A stretch of DNA of 64,000 nucleotides. Origin: Bolinopsis microptera (Eukaryota > Ctenophora > Tentaculata > Lobata > Bolinopsidae). The position numbers and the translations under genes are program-made. The stretch is from NCBI RefSeq assembly GCF_026151205.1, contig NC_087081.1, forward strand, positions 3,291,246 through 3,355,245, written 5' to 3'. Positions 51,339-62,467 of this stretch are shown here, in pieces; within the stretch, counting starts at the first letter, position 1, and every line of letters starts with the position of its first letter. The notes under the pieces were generated by a model, which was not told the DNA's origin, made no database searches, and worked only from the letters and a program-made list of their open reading frames with translations.

Positions 51339-53006
51339 AAGGATTTCAAAGGATTTCAAAATAAAATGATCATTACAATAAACATTGTGTCGGATCTAAA
51401 TTTTAAAAAATAAAGATAAAATGAAAGTCAAAAACGAAAAAACCGAAACCTGTCCTGAAAAATGCACGGTTGACGGTTATAGTCTAAAGAGTTTAAAAAC
51501 CGAGCTATTCTAAAAAGGAATGTTCATGACGCGAACAACCAGTCCTTTGTGTCCATGTCTAAGATCCACACATAAATTCCACACTAAATCAAAAGTGTGA
51601 AACGCACACGAAAAATAACACACTGTCGGATCCACGTTTCGCATGTTGAGTCCGTGAGTCATGTTGTAGGTCCTTCCTTTTCTTTTCTGTCACTCGGGGG
51701 GAACCTCCGCTTGTTCACTTTACTCAAGAATCTGGCAGTTTCTCTGATCAATAGGATATCCTTGAAGAGGTCGGCAAAGGTCTCCGCTCCAGAGGTGATC
51801 ATGGTTCTCGCCTGCTGACCTATGTTTCTCCTCAGGTCGTCGTAAAGCGAACAATCCGTGAGAACGTGTTTCTCATCTTCAATGATCGGCTCAAACATTG
51901 GTAGTTCGGCCAGTATACCGACAGCTTCAAGGTCTGATGAAGAACAGTGCTTACAAATGCGACTGAGCGGATTTTCACGGTTGATGGCGTATCTACCGGT
52001 CTCGATGTTGAACTTATGAGCACTCATTCTGAACTGCGCCAGCCGCTTCACCTCTTCTCCACTGAGCTGCAGGTTCAGGTACGCTTCAGCTGTAAATTCA
52101 CTTTTGATAGTGTTGTAGAAACTGAGCTTCCGGTTGTTTTGCCGCTCATCGTTCCAACAGTTAATAAAAGTACTACGTAGTGCTGTTTTGAATTGGTTGG
52201 GGTAGGTCAACCTGCGAGATGATACTGACTGAAGGCTTTGTCGGAGATCTTCTATACCTTTGTACCATGGCAGATTGAGTGTGCGTTGTTCTATGAACGC
52301 CTGTCTGGCTAGACTTGTGCAACCAGCTCTGTCCATTTGCTCAAGTCGGTTGAAATACCCAAATACTTGCTTTGATGCCTTTATCACTAGGGGGCAGCGG
52401 CCTGTATCACCCCATACACTCGCATTTGAGGTTTTTCTGCCCACTCCTAAGGTCCACTTGAGGAATGAGAGATGAAGCTTTTCGAGAGGATCTCTTGCAG
52501 TCTCCTTCAGGAGAGATTTGGTGTTGATGTTATCTTGATAGTTTCTGACAAAGAGAGTCTCTGGGAGCCACACCTGACATCCGTATGTCACAATCGGTAC
52601 CACAAGCGCGTCGAATAGCTTGAATACGATTGTTCGCCTGAAGTGTCTTAAGTCAATACTGCTTTTTAGCGCGAAGTAGCTTCTGAGACCTTTTTGCTTC
52701 AGTTTGTTCTGTGCTACTGCTGAAGAACCGTTGAGGGTAAAGGTTATCCCGAGGTAGCAATATTCTCGAACTGATGTGATGTTGGTTTCGCCGAGTTGGA
52801 ATGTCAGACTCTCTTTAAGGAGCCTCCCGGAACGGTTGAACACCATCACTGCCGTTTTTCCGATGTTAACGGTTAGTCCCCATTCGATACAGTAACTGTG
52901 TAAAACGTTTAGAAGTTTCTGTAGTCCAGTATGGTCAAGGGCAAGAAGTATAAGATCATCAGCCCAGAGGAGATGAGTGATATTAACATTATTCAGTTCA
53001 GGGACG
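51339..53006 (-). mobile_element. 5'-truncated LINE inserted in the satellite array
   Basis: The left border CTCGTACACA and the right border GACTACACA give a target duplication TACACA; joining them restores the normal array phrase CGTACACATTATCC. The 3' tail (minus strand) is a short repeat GAAATCCTTT x2. It belongs to a different family from the RTE-like copies. Confidence 0.88.
51659..53006 (-). CDS. LINE reverse transcriptase C-terminal part
   Basis: Open for the whole insertion, about 449 codons. It starts inside the RT core (THLLWADDLILLA, the active-site ADD), then NIGKTAVMVFN, YCYLGITF and ALVVPIVTYGCQVW. The long C-terminal region ends with a CKHC-type cysteine cluster and CSLYDDLR. 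The N-terminal RT half and any endonuclease are missing. A diverged relative lies at 32,466-32,960. Confidence 0.85.
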
Positions 53007-53345
53007 TTGACTACACATTATCCACCATATAACCATGTAACTGTTCAAAAAGTTTAAAGAAAATCTATTGGTCAGATCTTGAGAAAATCGAAAATATATT
53101 CTAAGTTTTTCACTAAAACACTCGATTTTCGACCAATCCATATTATGGTACAGTTTTGTCGTGTTTGAAGTCATATATCTAGTTTGGCACATAGAAATTC
53201 GCCCAAACTTGCACGATTATATATATTATTCGTCTTATAGCTCTGGAAATATCTGGAAAGTTTAAAAAAATTCTATCAGTTAGATCTCGAGATAATCGAC
53301 TTTCGTCAAATATTGTACCATGGTACAGTTTGGTACGGAAAGTCC

Positions 53346-54155
53346 AACTCCCGAAATTTGGCAACTATCAACATCATGGCACAATTAAGTCGCATGCTCA
53401 GTAAATTGCTAATCAAATGTACTGCACTTATACAGTCTACAGTGTATGAATTCATGAACGAATTTATTAAGGCAGATTGGTATAACAACTATCGTAAATG
53501 CTATTTTGTATTAACAGCGGAAAGTGTTCTTAAGGGAGTCATGCCGGGAGTTATAAAACACGTCATTAAAAACACTTTCCAACTACAAAACTTAACCACA
53601 AAACCAGCTTTGAGCACTATTTCTAGGTTCTGAAACGACTAAATGATGCGAATTATAAATCCTCAGAGCTGATCCCACTCTACATTAAAAACACTTTCCA
53701 ACTACAAAACTTAACCACAAATCCGACTCTGAGCATGACGTGTCATTCTTTTTGTTTTAAATTTTTAATCTTAATTTTAATTTTCAGTACGTTTTACCTA
53801 ACAATATCATTTTTTAGCTAGCAGAATGGTTTTCAGAGGGCATTAATGAAATGTACTATGTATGAGCTGGTCCCAAGTCCAGACGCCATTTTATTCTATT
53901 ATGTAATTTTCAATAACCCTGTCTAGTCATTGACTACTGATTATACATGGAAACATATGTGGTCATAAGCTATCTATATTATACATTGCACATCATGTAT
54001 GAATTGTAATTAAAGCAAGTTGTGATTACATTACATTAGCTGATATTGGTCATCTTTCTTAGCTCTTATGAGTGGGTCGATCATATAGTTTGATAGTTTT
54101 TGTTATTAGTTCAAACAAATCTATTACCTTTATTGAGCTATGTAAGTTATTGTAA
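53346..54155. other. Non-genic stretch with a 50 bp duplication
   Basis: AAAAACACTTTCCAACTACA and following bases occur at about 53,565 and 53,690. No gene recognised. Confidence 0.4.
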
Positions 54156-54200
54156 CGTCCTGTCTACGACAAAGGCGTGTTGCCGAAACGTCGACAGCTA
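54156..54200 (+). ncRNA. Degenerate hammerhead-ribozyme-like motif
   Basis: CTGTC, a CTACGACAA stretch, stem-loop GGC-GTGTT-GCC, CGAAACGTC, then GACAG pairing with the first CTGTC. This layout recalls the minimal hammerheads of Penelope-like elements. The invariant CTGANGA core is not intact, so activity is unlikely. Confidence 0.3.
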
Positions 54201-54249
54201 ATATGTTTTGAAACACAGAGTGGAGGATCCAACTTAGTCACCAACTATT

Positions 54250-56069
54250 AAAGTTTAAACTATAAATAAATTAGCTGATAATAGGAATTTTTCGTAAATA
54301 TAGAGTGGATGTTACCATGGAAACATGATCATTTTACCATGGAAACATGTAGTCATTAGCCATCTATATTATACAACATAGATTGTAATTAAAGCAAGTC
54401 ATTGAATGTTTTATCTGGCAACAGTTATAGTGTGCACTGTGTAGGAATGTGCATTTTTTGTACTTATTTACGGTGAATCTTAACGTGGGCTAATTTTATT
54501 TGGTGATTTCAATTATTCCATAGCCAAACTGTTGTCTATGAAAACCTTCCCCATGGGGAAGGTTTTCATAGTCAACTAAAACAAATAGTAATTAAATTAA
54601 ATTAGCTGATAGTAGAAACTTTTTGTTAATAAAGAGTGAACAGTGACCACATATAAATTTGAGAGAGAATTGAGAGAGAAATTCGTTCAGCGGACACATA
54701 CATTATACTGTCCAGAGATATTATGGGAGGTTCAAGCTTATTAAAAGATTCTTTGAACTTTTGAAAAGTAGCAAAATTTGAGATAAATTGATAACCTAGG
54801 ACCGGGAGTTGGTTTACACATTATATAAGTAATACGACATGTTTTATTTAGCAGAATTATACAATATGCATATGTAATCGTCTTTAATTGGGGATGATGG
54901 GGCGAAGACGTGATTTATATATATGATAAAGTGCCAGGTGGTGACAATAATTGAGGGCGTGTGGATGAAGAATCAGTCTTGATGCAGCTAGGAGGGTGAA
55001 GGAGGTAAAAATATGTACAGTACAATATCATAGAAACTAAGAACGAAAATCCTCTTACATCAGTAAAAACCGATATGCTTGCCTTCAATTAAAAACCTTG
55101 CTTTAAAAATGATATTATTATTCAAGTTAAAAGCCTTCGAAGTTTTGTAATAATCTATCGCATGATATTGTATATCTGACATCAATCAAATTGCAACTCT
55201 TAAGTTAACTTGTTGTTTAATTATATTATTGAATCACAGCTGAACACATGTATAAGTACGCGTACCTAATATTCGGCGGTTATTGATCAACTTTTCCCAT
55301 ATTTTACATAATGCTGCTGAACCTGATAATTAAAATATTCGCTGTAAATATCTATAATATAATATTCACACTATAAGATTCTAGAAGGCAAAGTTCAAAT
55401 GAACCAAACATCATATTAATATATTGACCAACAAATATATGGATTCCTACAGAATATTTCGAATTGCAGTCGGAACTGCAGACGTACTGTATTATGTTAG
55501 TTTACTAAATTAACTGGTCGAAACACTTCTATAGAAATAAAATCAAGTTATACAATAAATTTATACTCTATAAACTACACAATATAATTATATTATAAAT
55601 ATAACAATAATGTCAGTTTCGGCTGCTCACTGCTCAGGTCACAATCCGATAACCTATCATTTTTGCAGCCTAGATTTAGGAATTATGATGTCAGAAATTA
55701 AGGATTCAAATAAGAAGCTTAGTGATTCTAAAGTGAGCAGCATTTTAGACCGTAAACGTTTACAATAGCTGGTTCAGCCGGCTTAAGGAACAACAATAGA
55801 TGCTCTTCGTATATAAAAGAAACACCATTAAAACGAATGTAAAATTTGCAACTCTAGGATCACACAATTAGCGCAAACGTGGATACTGGATATAATAAGT
55901 TCGTAATGTTATAACATATAACATCTGATTGATCATTGACTAATGGACACGATATCAAAAATATGTTTAAATAGGACTCAAACCATCAGGCTTAACCTAA
56001 ACTAGTTTAATGATAATTAGTTTTGCTTTATATTAAAATCTCAGCACATGTAATTTTGTAATGATCTTT
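54250..56069. other. Non-genic stretch with a palindrome
   Basis: Apart from the 36 bp palindrome at 54,536-54,571, no gene or element was recognised. CCATGGAAACATG phrases recur near 53,945, 54,315 and 54,335. Confidence 0.5.
54536..54571. repeat. Perfect 36 bp palindrome without spacer
   Basis: CTATGAAAACCTTCCCCA and its exact complement meet at the centre. After one mismatch the pairing resumes for 4 bp (GTTG with CAAC). Such spacerless palindromes are prone to deletion. Confidence 0.95.
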
Positions 56070-56140
56070 CTAATTTCTAATTCTAATTTCTAATTCTAAT
56101 TTCTAATTCTAATTTCTAATTCTAATTCTAATTCTAATTC
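56070..56140. repeat. TAATTTCTAATTC tandem repeat
   Basis: A mix of 13 bp and 6 bp units (CTAATT). Non-coding. Confidence 0.9.
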
Positions 56141-56913
56141 TATAAGGTATAACACAAGTGGCACTGATGCAGATGAATCATGGATAATTATTGACTGTTG
56201 ACGAAAACTCGAAGTTTGAAATCCAAAGTATAAAGCTGCATGTAGTAGAAACGTAATTGGGAAATCAGGATTAAATATGATCACACGTAACGCGCGGATA
56301 TAACATGTGCTTTATCCAATGCGAAACTAAAAGAGATGAACATAAAAAATCGACTGTAGAGTGATTTAGCGCGACCGCAAAATTCCTTATAATATATAAA
56401 CAGTTTTTATTTTTTAAACGATTATTGGCGGGTCGAAAAGTAACATAAAAAATAAACTCTTCGATATTCAGTATTTGTTAATTATTACCTAAAGACCTCG
56501 GTAGTAAGCCTTTAGTTGTCAATAATTATAAACACATTCAACATTAAAAATAGAGTTATGGCGGAACAAAAGGCTAAACACCGCTCAGCAGTGAGAAAGT
56601 TACAATACTTTTAAATTTTTAAATAGTATTTTCAATGGGACACAAAACAATCAACATTTTACTCAAATTTTAGTATAATTTGAACCTGAAAAGTGTTTCG
56701 AATATTTTATTCATTAGCTGTTATCTTTAATTTATTAAACGATATGAATTAATTCATAACTTGATGCGCGGTTTTGGGTAATGTTGTGCAGCGCGCGGCC
56801 GAAATTGTGACAAACAGAAGGAAATAACTCGTCATCAAAATGTATCGCGCGAGAATGTTTTAGTAGACGCGCATGTGACGTCACAAGTGAAGAGCTCGCA
56901 GTGGGACGGCCCT
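56141..56913. other. Non-genic stretch
   Basis: No gene or RNA recognised. Confidence 0.5.
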
Positions 56914-57080
56914 ATATGGCCCCTACACGGCCACTATACGGCCTTTATACGGCCTCTATACGGCCTTTATAAGACCACTATACGGCCTCTATACGGCTTT
57001 TATACGGCCACTATACGGCCACTATACGGCCACTATACGGCCTCTACACAGCCTTTATACGGCCACTATACGGCCACTTA
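56914..57080. repeat. 11 bp minisatellite CGGCCACTATA / CGGCCTTTATA
   Basis: About fifteen copies, with a degenerate tail to about 57,125. The plus-strand ORF with repeated RPLYG is a by-product. Confidence 0.95.
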
Positions 57081-57393
57081 AAAGATATATTTCATGGTCT
57101 TTATACGGCCTCTAAACGGCCACACAAAACATCTAATCTATGGCCTTAATTTATTTTTGTTGAACCTCGCGACTTCAACGAAGTCCTGAGGGACAGTTTT
57201 CAAGAATTTATGATCAATGTTTTACTTTTAGCACACGTACTAATACTATTGCTTTATATTAAGAATTGTTAATAGGGATTTTTCAAAAAGTAACTCTCAT
57301 CATCCTATGACAATTGAGTGTCGCACAGCATTTGTTTTATAGTAGCACTAGCAGGAGTAGGAATCTCAAATTATTTTCTAATATAATAATATG

Positions 57394-57616
57394 TGTATTC
57401 CGTGTAAAATTATCTTTATCCCGGTTGTTGCGACAAGTAAAAATGCTCTTATTAGGAAAAGGAGTTTTAATACTTTCAACACTACTATATAACAAATAAT
57501 TTGAGATCATGAATACGATGTAGTTACATTAAAACGTCGAGTAAACTCCTTTCCCTAATAAGAGCATTTTTATTTGTCGCAACAAACGGGATAAAGATAA
57601 TTTTACACGGAATACA
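57394..57616. repeat. Inverted repeat, about 73 bp arms, 76 bp loop
   Basis: Arms 57,394-57,466 and 57,543-57,616 pair with only a few mismatches (TAATAAGAGCATTTTTA, TTGTCGCAACAA, GATAAAGATAATTTTACACG). It could be a fold-back MITE or a source of hairpin RNA. No coding frame. Confidence 0.88.
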
Positions 57617-57619
57617 TTA

Positions 57620-58844
57620 CAACAATGCGACTCATAAATAATACTCCAATCCGGATTTTACTTGTAGCGCGATGCGTTACTGTGCCGCGCCGCGCACTCA
57701 ATGAGGCTACTGTGCCGCGCCGAGCTGCTATGAATTGACATCGTCAATTAAGATTTTACATAATAATATGTAGTACTAGTATATATTACGTAGTAGTATT
57801 GAAGACGAATAAAACTCACGTGTATCAAATTAAAGATATCAAACATAAAAATTTGAAATTGCCACCATCGAGCGCGCGCAGAGCTGCCGGCGCCGCTAAC
57901 AGTACCAATATTATAATTATAGACTTCTGAAATCGAACTCATATCATAAAATAATATTTCGTTATTAATCATGATCTCGTGGTTGGTAAGAGTTTAACAT
58001 ATTTCGTAGCAGTCTAGTGGTTCATATTCATAAAAATAACGCTTATGTAATTACTGTGAATGGTCTCTTGCTGGATACATTTCATCACGATGCAGATATT
58101 TGCTGTTATCAATATTCGTATAAATCAAATTAATGACAAGAATAATCATGAACCTGAAACCGATAATCTTCGTTAGCTTAAAATTAAACTAAAATTACAA
58201 AGTTACATTAAAAATTAATAATTCAAATTCGTGCACAATCGTAAGCTTAAATATGGCCAACCTTCAGGTGGCAACAATGGACTTGAATTTTTATCGCGTA
58301 ATCAGTGAAAGATAAAAAACATTGTATTAACAGTTAATAGATAATAGATATATCAAATAGAGATCAATAAACGAATCTTACCACGCCGTAAAAACGTGAA
58401 TCATATCATATTTAATTTAATTTCTTCATGCTGTTTTGATAATTATGTCTCGTGCTCGATTCATCTGATTACAAAATCTGTAAAGTTCACAATCGTTTTA
58501 TTTATTTAACTCACAAATTATGATTTAATAGATTCGGCTTCCATGATATCAGTGAGGAAGCTATTTTTATCGACACGTGAAGACGTAAATTTCGCTTTTA
58601 TTTTTTATTGGTCGATGCTGCAAGCTGATTGTTAATCGCAGCTGGCCTATAAACGAGTATAATATAGCACCACCTGTTAATTACCTTCACTAACTCTAAC
58701 AGATGATAAATAATTTAAGCCTATTTAAGCTATCTATTTAAGCAATATATTCAAGCATCTGTTAAGGAAATAATCCATATAAGGGAAATGTGGGCATGGA
58801 ATTGGAAAAGCACATAATTTATCTAAACGTTATATCAAAACCTG
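57620..58844. other. Non-genic stretch downstream of the Cu-ATPase gene
   Basis: Nothing recognised. GCGCG-rich patches at 57,665-57,725 and 57,865-57,900 are not linked to a gene model. Confidence 0.4.
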
Positions 58845-58892
58845 TGACGTCACATCAAAATTTATGACGTCACACCAAAACCTCTGACGTCA
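58845..58892. promoter_or_regulatory. Three TGACGTCA sites at 20 bp spacing
   Basis: TGACGTCA occurs at 58,845, 58,865 and 58,885, each in a CTGTGACGTCACA-like context with 20 bp spacing. This matches the CREB/ATF consensus. The last site overlaps the stop codon of the Cu-ATPase gene on the other strand, so it may simply be a tandem repeat. Confidence 0.4.
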
Positions 58893-61800
58893 CACCTCAT
58901 ACTCTGAATCACTGCTCAATGATTTCAAAATAAACTCTCTTCCTTCGAGATCGTCCCTAGATTTCTTATAATTGTTCCTCTTAATTTTGTCGAGGGAACG
59001 TTCCGCTACTCTTTTTAGCAACGCCAGCTTATCCCTTAGCTTTGCCTCAGCACTGAAATTTAAGTGAAATATAAGTGAAATGTAAGTGAAATATAAGTGA
59101 AATATAAGTGATTTATTTTAAAGTTTACGATTTAAGAAATGTAAAAAAGATTCGGTTTGATGGCCAACAAGCGGGCAATCACATAAAGTGAGGTAACATG
59201 GGTATAAACCCTTCGCCTGCACAAAGATAGCATTATATTCATGTTTTCTAATATAAGAGTTACTATAAGGGTACCACAAAATAATAACATTAAATCATTA
59301 TTTTCTAACAGCATAGAAACGTTTGACAAAAATGCCCATGCCCCTTCAATTATTTTAGTATGGCAGCTAATCAAAACTTACAACTTGTCTCACTAGTTAG
59401 ATTCATCAATCTGACGTATTAGGAGTCAGATGATCTTTATCATGTCAGATTGAATTACGCAAATTTAAATCGCCTCATTTATTATAGGTGCACATAGGGC
59501 CCGATGTAATTGCTACGACCAGTGTACTGGTCAACTGCGTACCGCGACAATTGACCCCCCCCCCCCCCGACAATTGACCCCCTATGTAATTACACTGGGG
59601 TGAATTGTCGCGAAATCTAGGACTTAGTACGACAATTGACACTGGGGTGAATTGTCGCGAAATGTAGGACTTAGTACGACAATTGAACCCACACGAACAT
59701 TGTCAGCTGATGTCTGGTAGGTCACGTGTGTATTTGTCGAGAGTGTAGTATCCTTTAGTCTTGTTGTTCAGGTCAGTCAGTGGCCGCCCCAAACTTAGGA
59801 GTCTCCTAAAATGGTGGGGGTCCTAGTCAGTAAGTCAGTAGTCAGTGCATAATCTGCATATGCATAGTGCATACCTTATCGGACGTTATTTGAACGGACA
59901 TTAATTGGACGCTGAAAGCCCTGCCCCTAGCGTTCATTTTAATGTCCGTTAAAAATTATGTCCTTTCACGCAATGTCCGGTCAAATAATGTCCGATAAGG
60001 TAGTAATATTATAAGTAACGGCGTGGAATTCAAATCAGTAACTATCATTATCATTCGGCACATCATACTCAAAAATGGTATACAAACATTTTGTTTTCGT
60101 GCTCAAAAACGACGCTCGAACCACTTTTAAATTTCGAAGAGCTTCGTGATATGATATTATACAAATGATGGTTGAGCCACAGTTTTCACTGGACCTCTCC
60201 GATAGGTCTTCATTTTGTTCAGGTTTGGATAACGTTAACTTAGGGGTCGTTCACACATTACATAATAACATTTTGACCAATTTTTAACACCACTTTAGAG
60301 AAACATGGGTGCCCCGGTTCCTGCTAGTTAATATAAACTATGTGTATAATAATAAATATAAACTGACCTCTGTACATCTGCAGGTTTTTTGTAGAGTTTA
60401 AGTAACAGAGATGAAATAACAACACAAAGAGATGAACACATCATTGCTGCGGCTGCCACAAATGGCTTAAACGTGAACCCTGTATTAATGAAACCGAGAT
60501 TAGAGTTAGGACGCAGATTAACTAGAAATGCTAGAGGAAAGTTTATTAAAAAAGTTTATCAAAACGTGGGTTAACTCTTGCTAAAGACGACAACAAGCAA
60601 TACGGTTTAACAGGATTTTTTTGAAAATAAAAAACAATCGTGACTGAAGAGATTGATGAAAACAGGGAGTAACAGATCCAAATTGGAGATTTGCCAAGTT
60701 GGAGTCTTGCCAAATTGGATATTTGCCAACATACCCCAGGGTTTAAGGACTCCAGCAGCTATTGGGATACCCAGGACATTGTAAAGTAACGCCCACACGA
60801 AGTTGATCCTGATTCGTCTAACTGTGACACGTGACAGGTGAATAGCCACTGGTACGTCGAACAAACTGTCCTGAGAAACGTGGTCATATTATGTGGTATT
60901 ATGTGTCATATTATGTGGTATTATACTTCATAATTATGTGGTATCATACTTCATCTACAATTATTGGAATAATTGTCAGATTAAGTAACAAATTAGGTAA
61001 CAAAAACGTCACTATCGCCAGTGACATCACTATCGCCACGTGACGTCACTATAATTGGAGAAGATAACTAACCTTGATAAGAACGATATCAGCTGCTTCT
61101 ATGGCAACATCAGTTCCCGTTCCGATAGCAATCCCCACATCAGCCTGAACCAATGCGGGTGAGTCGTTCACACCGTCCCCAACCATTGCAACTTTACACT
61201 GGTATTTCTCTTGTAGGGCTCGAATCTTTGATACCTAGGATTATTTCAGGCTCAAATAAGTGCATTTATAATTAATTTCTAGTTTAGCATAATACAGGCT
61301 ACAGCCCAAACGAGGAGGCTGTGACATCGCACAGGTTCATTTTCTTAGAAAAGGTAAATTTCTATCCGCTAACTAGTTTACCAAAAAATAAACGCGAATC
61401 GTCCTTATCATGCTTATATTATATGTACTGCAGCCTTACATAAGGTCAATATACAAAAATAACACGGAATTTTACGGACGATTACCGTGTAATTACAGTG
61501 TAATAACCGTGTAATTACCGTGTAATTACCGTGTAATTAGTGGAAAATACCTTTTGTTTGGAAAATACCTTTTGTTTGGAAAATACCTTTTGTTTGGGGA
61601 GTACTCCAGCGAATATTCTCTCTCTTGGGATGTTTGCTTCTTTAGCGATGGCAGCTGCCGTTCTGTAGTATTAAAAGTATTTTTGTGGTTGTTTTTAATG
61701 AGCATACTTGATTGAGAGTAACTGATACAAATTAATAATAGACAAACTCCGACACCCACTCCGTACACATTCTGCACTATACCTCTCTTTATACTTCTTC

Positions 61801-62467
61801 CAGTCCTGACTCAACATCCCTATTATACACAATCCCCACCTCAATAAGTACCAATTAATTTGCCACCCTCGGTAAACCCACATCAACAGATTAATTGGGG
61901 CCAATGTTTACCAATATGATATCTTTACTACATAATTATAATTATAAAACATAAATAGATCAACTAAACGAAGTTGAGAAATGTATCATTTGGACAGGTT
62001 ACCCAGGTTACCTGATATTGTCCCCTGTTAGTAGGAACACTTTGATACCCCACGATCTGAGCAGGTCTACTGCGCTTGCTGCATCCTTCTTAATAGGGTC
62101 ACTGATTGTTATGATGCTGCTTAGTTTACCTGTGAATACAATTCATTATTAACAGAGGACAAATGTAACGTGATCAACAATATCAATATGTCATATTATT
62201 TAAGGCTTAAGCACTGGATCTTTACTTCTTTAGACGGCAGTGAGGAGATAAGAGAATATGGGGGAAATATGAATCATCATAATATTATATAGAATGATAC
62301 CATTTTGTGCCCTAACTTACCATCTACAACCATGATAACGGCAGTATGACCCCTCTCCTCGTAGTCTCGCATCATAGTCTCTGTCTCGGAGTCTAGAGAT
62401 ATCCCACTCTCACCGATCAGCGTTCTGTTCCCTATCGCTACATCGTACTTTTCAGCTACGTGTACTC
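58890..62467 (-). CDS. ATP7-type Cu+-transporting P1B ATPase, C-terminal seven exons
   Basis: Exons (minus strand): 62,321-62,467; 62,012-62,129; 61,587-61,662; 61,073-61,234; 60,735-60,870; 60,368-60,479; 58,890-59,052 (TGA). All phases agree; about 303 residues are visible. First comes the end of the nucleotide-binding domain ([25 protein letters not shown]). The P-domain follows: [32 protein letters not shown] and the Mg-binding [20 protein letters not shown]. Then TM7 with the metal-site YN pair ([14 protein letters not shown]), TM8 with MxxSS ([13 protein letters not shown]), and a charged tail ending SDSEYEV. This class pumps Cu+ into the secretory pathway or out of the cell. The metal-binding repeats, CPC, DKTG and HP motifs lie upstream, outside the window. 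The Val end could bind a PDZ domain (inference). Confidence 0.92.
59053..59111. repeat. 11 bp minisatellite forming the last ATPase acceptor
   Basis: Minus-strand unit CACTTATATTT repeated about five times. The final copy changes TTTCAC to TTTCAG and is the 3' splice site of the exon ending at 58,890. Confidence 0.85.
59112..59540. other. Cu-ATPase intron, nothing recognised
   Basis: No exon or element was found; the 80-codon minus ORF at 59,132-59,374 has no family resemblance. Confidence 0.4.
59546..59690. repeat. GACAATTGAC tandem duplication with C14 tract
   Basis: A unit of about 49 bp (ACTGGGGTGAATTGTCGCGA, TAGGACTTAGTACGACAATT) is duplicated. It is preceded by fourteen C at 59,555-59,568. 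Intronic in the ATPase gene. Confidence 0.85.
59872..60002. mobile_element. 131 bp MITE with TA ends
   Basis: TACCTTATCGGACGTTATTT at the left and its near complement at the right give 31 bp inverted ends with two mismatches. The internal part repeats TGTCCG motifs. TA at both borders suggests a mariner-type non-autonomous element, in an intron of the ATPase gene. Confidence 0.8.
61470..61540. repeat. 11 bp repeat ACCGTGTAATT
   Basis: About six copies in the ATPase intron, just 3' (minus strand) of the tandem donor repeat. Confidence 0.9.
61541..61600 (-). repeat. 18 bp tandem repeat carrying three splice donors
   Basis: Minus-strand unit AAACAAAAGGTATTTTCC is present three times, the first inside the exon ending at 61,587. 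Each unit recreates AAG|GTATTT. Because 18 is a multiple of 3 and the unit has no stop, later donors would add VFSKQK once or twice. Confidence 0.9.

Larger units (their letters stand above)
50168..53345 (-). repeat. Satellite-like array, inverted half, interrupted by a LINE
   Basis: From 50,168 the same units run in reverse orientation to 51,338, and resume at 53,007-53,345 after a LINE insertion. The outer end near 53,300 (CTTTCGTC ... GGAAAGTCC) mirrors the start of the forward half near 48,660, so the array behaves as one large imperfect palindrome. Confidence 0.92.

Noticed and set aside
56875-57081. 68-codon ORF with repeated RPLYG
   Set aside because: Translation of an 11 bp minisatellite.
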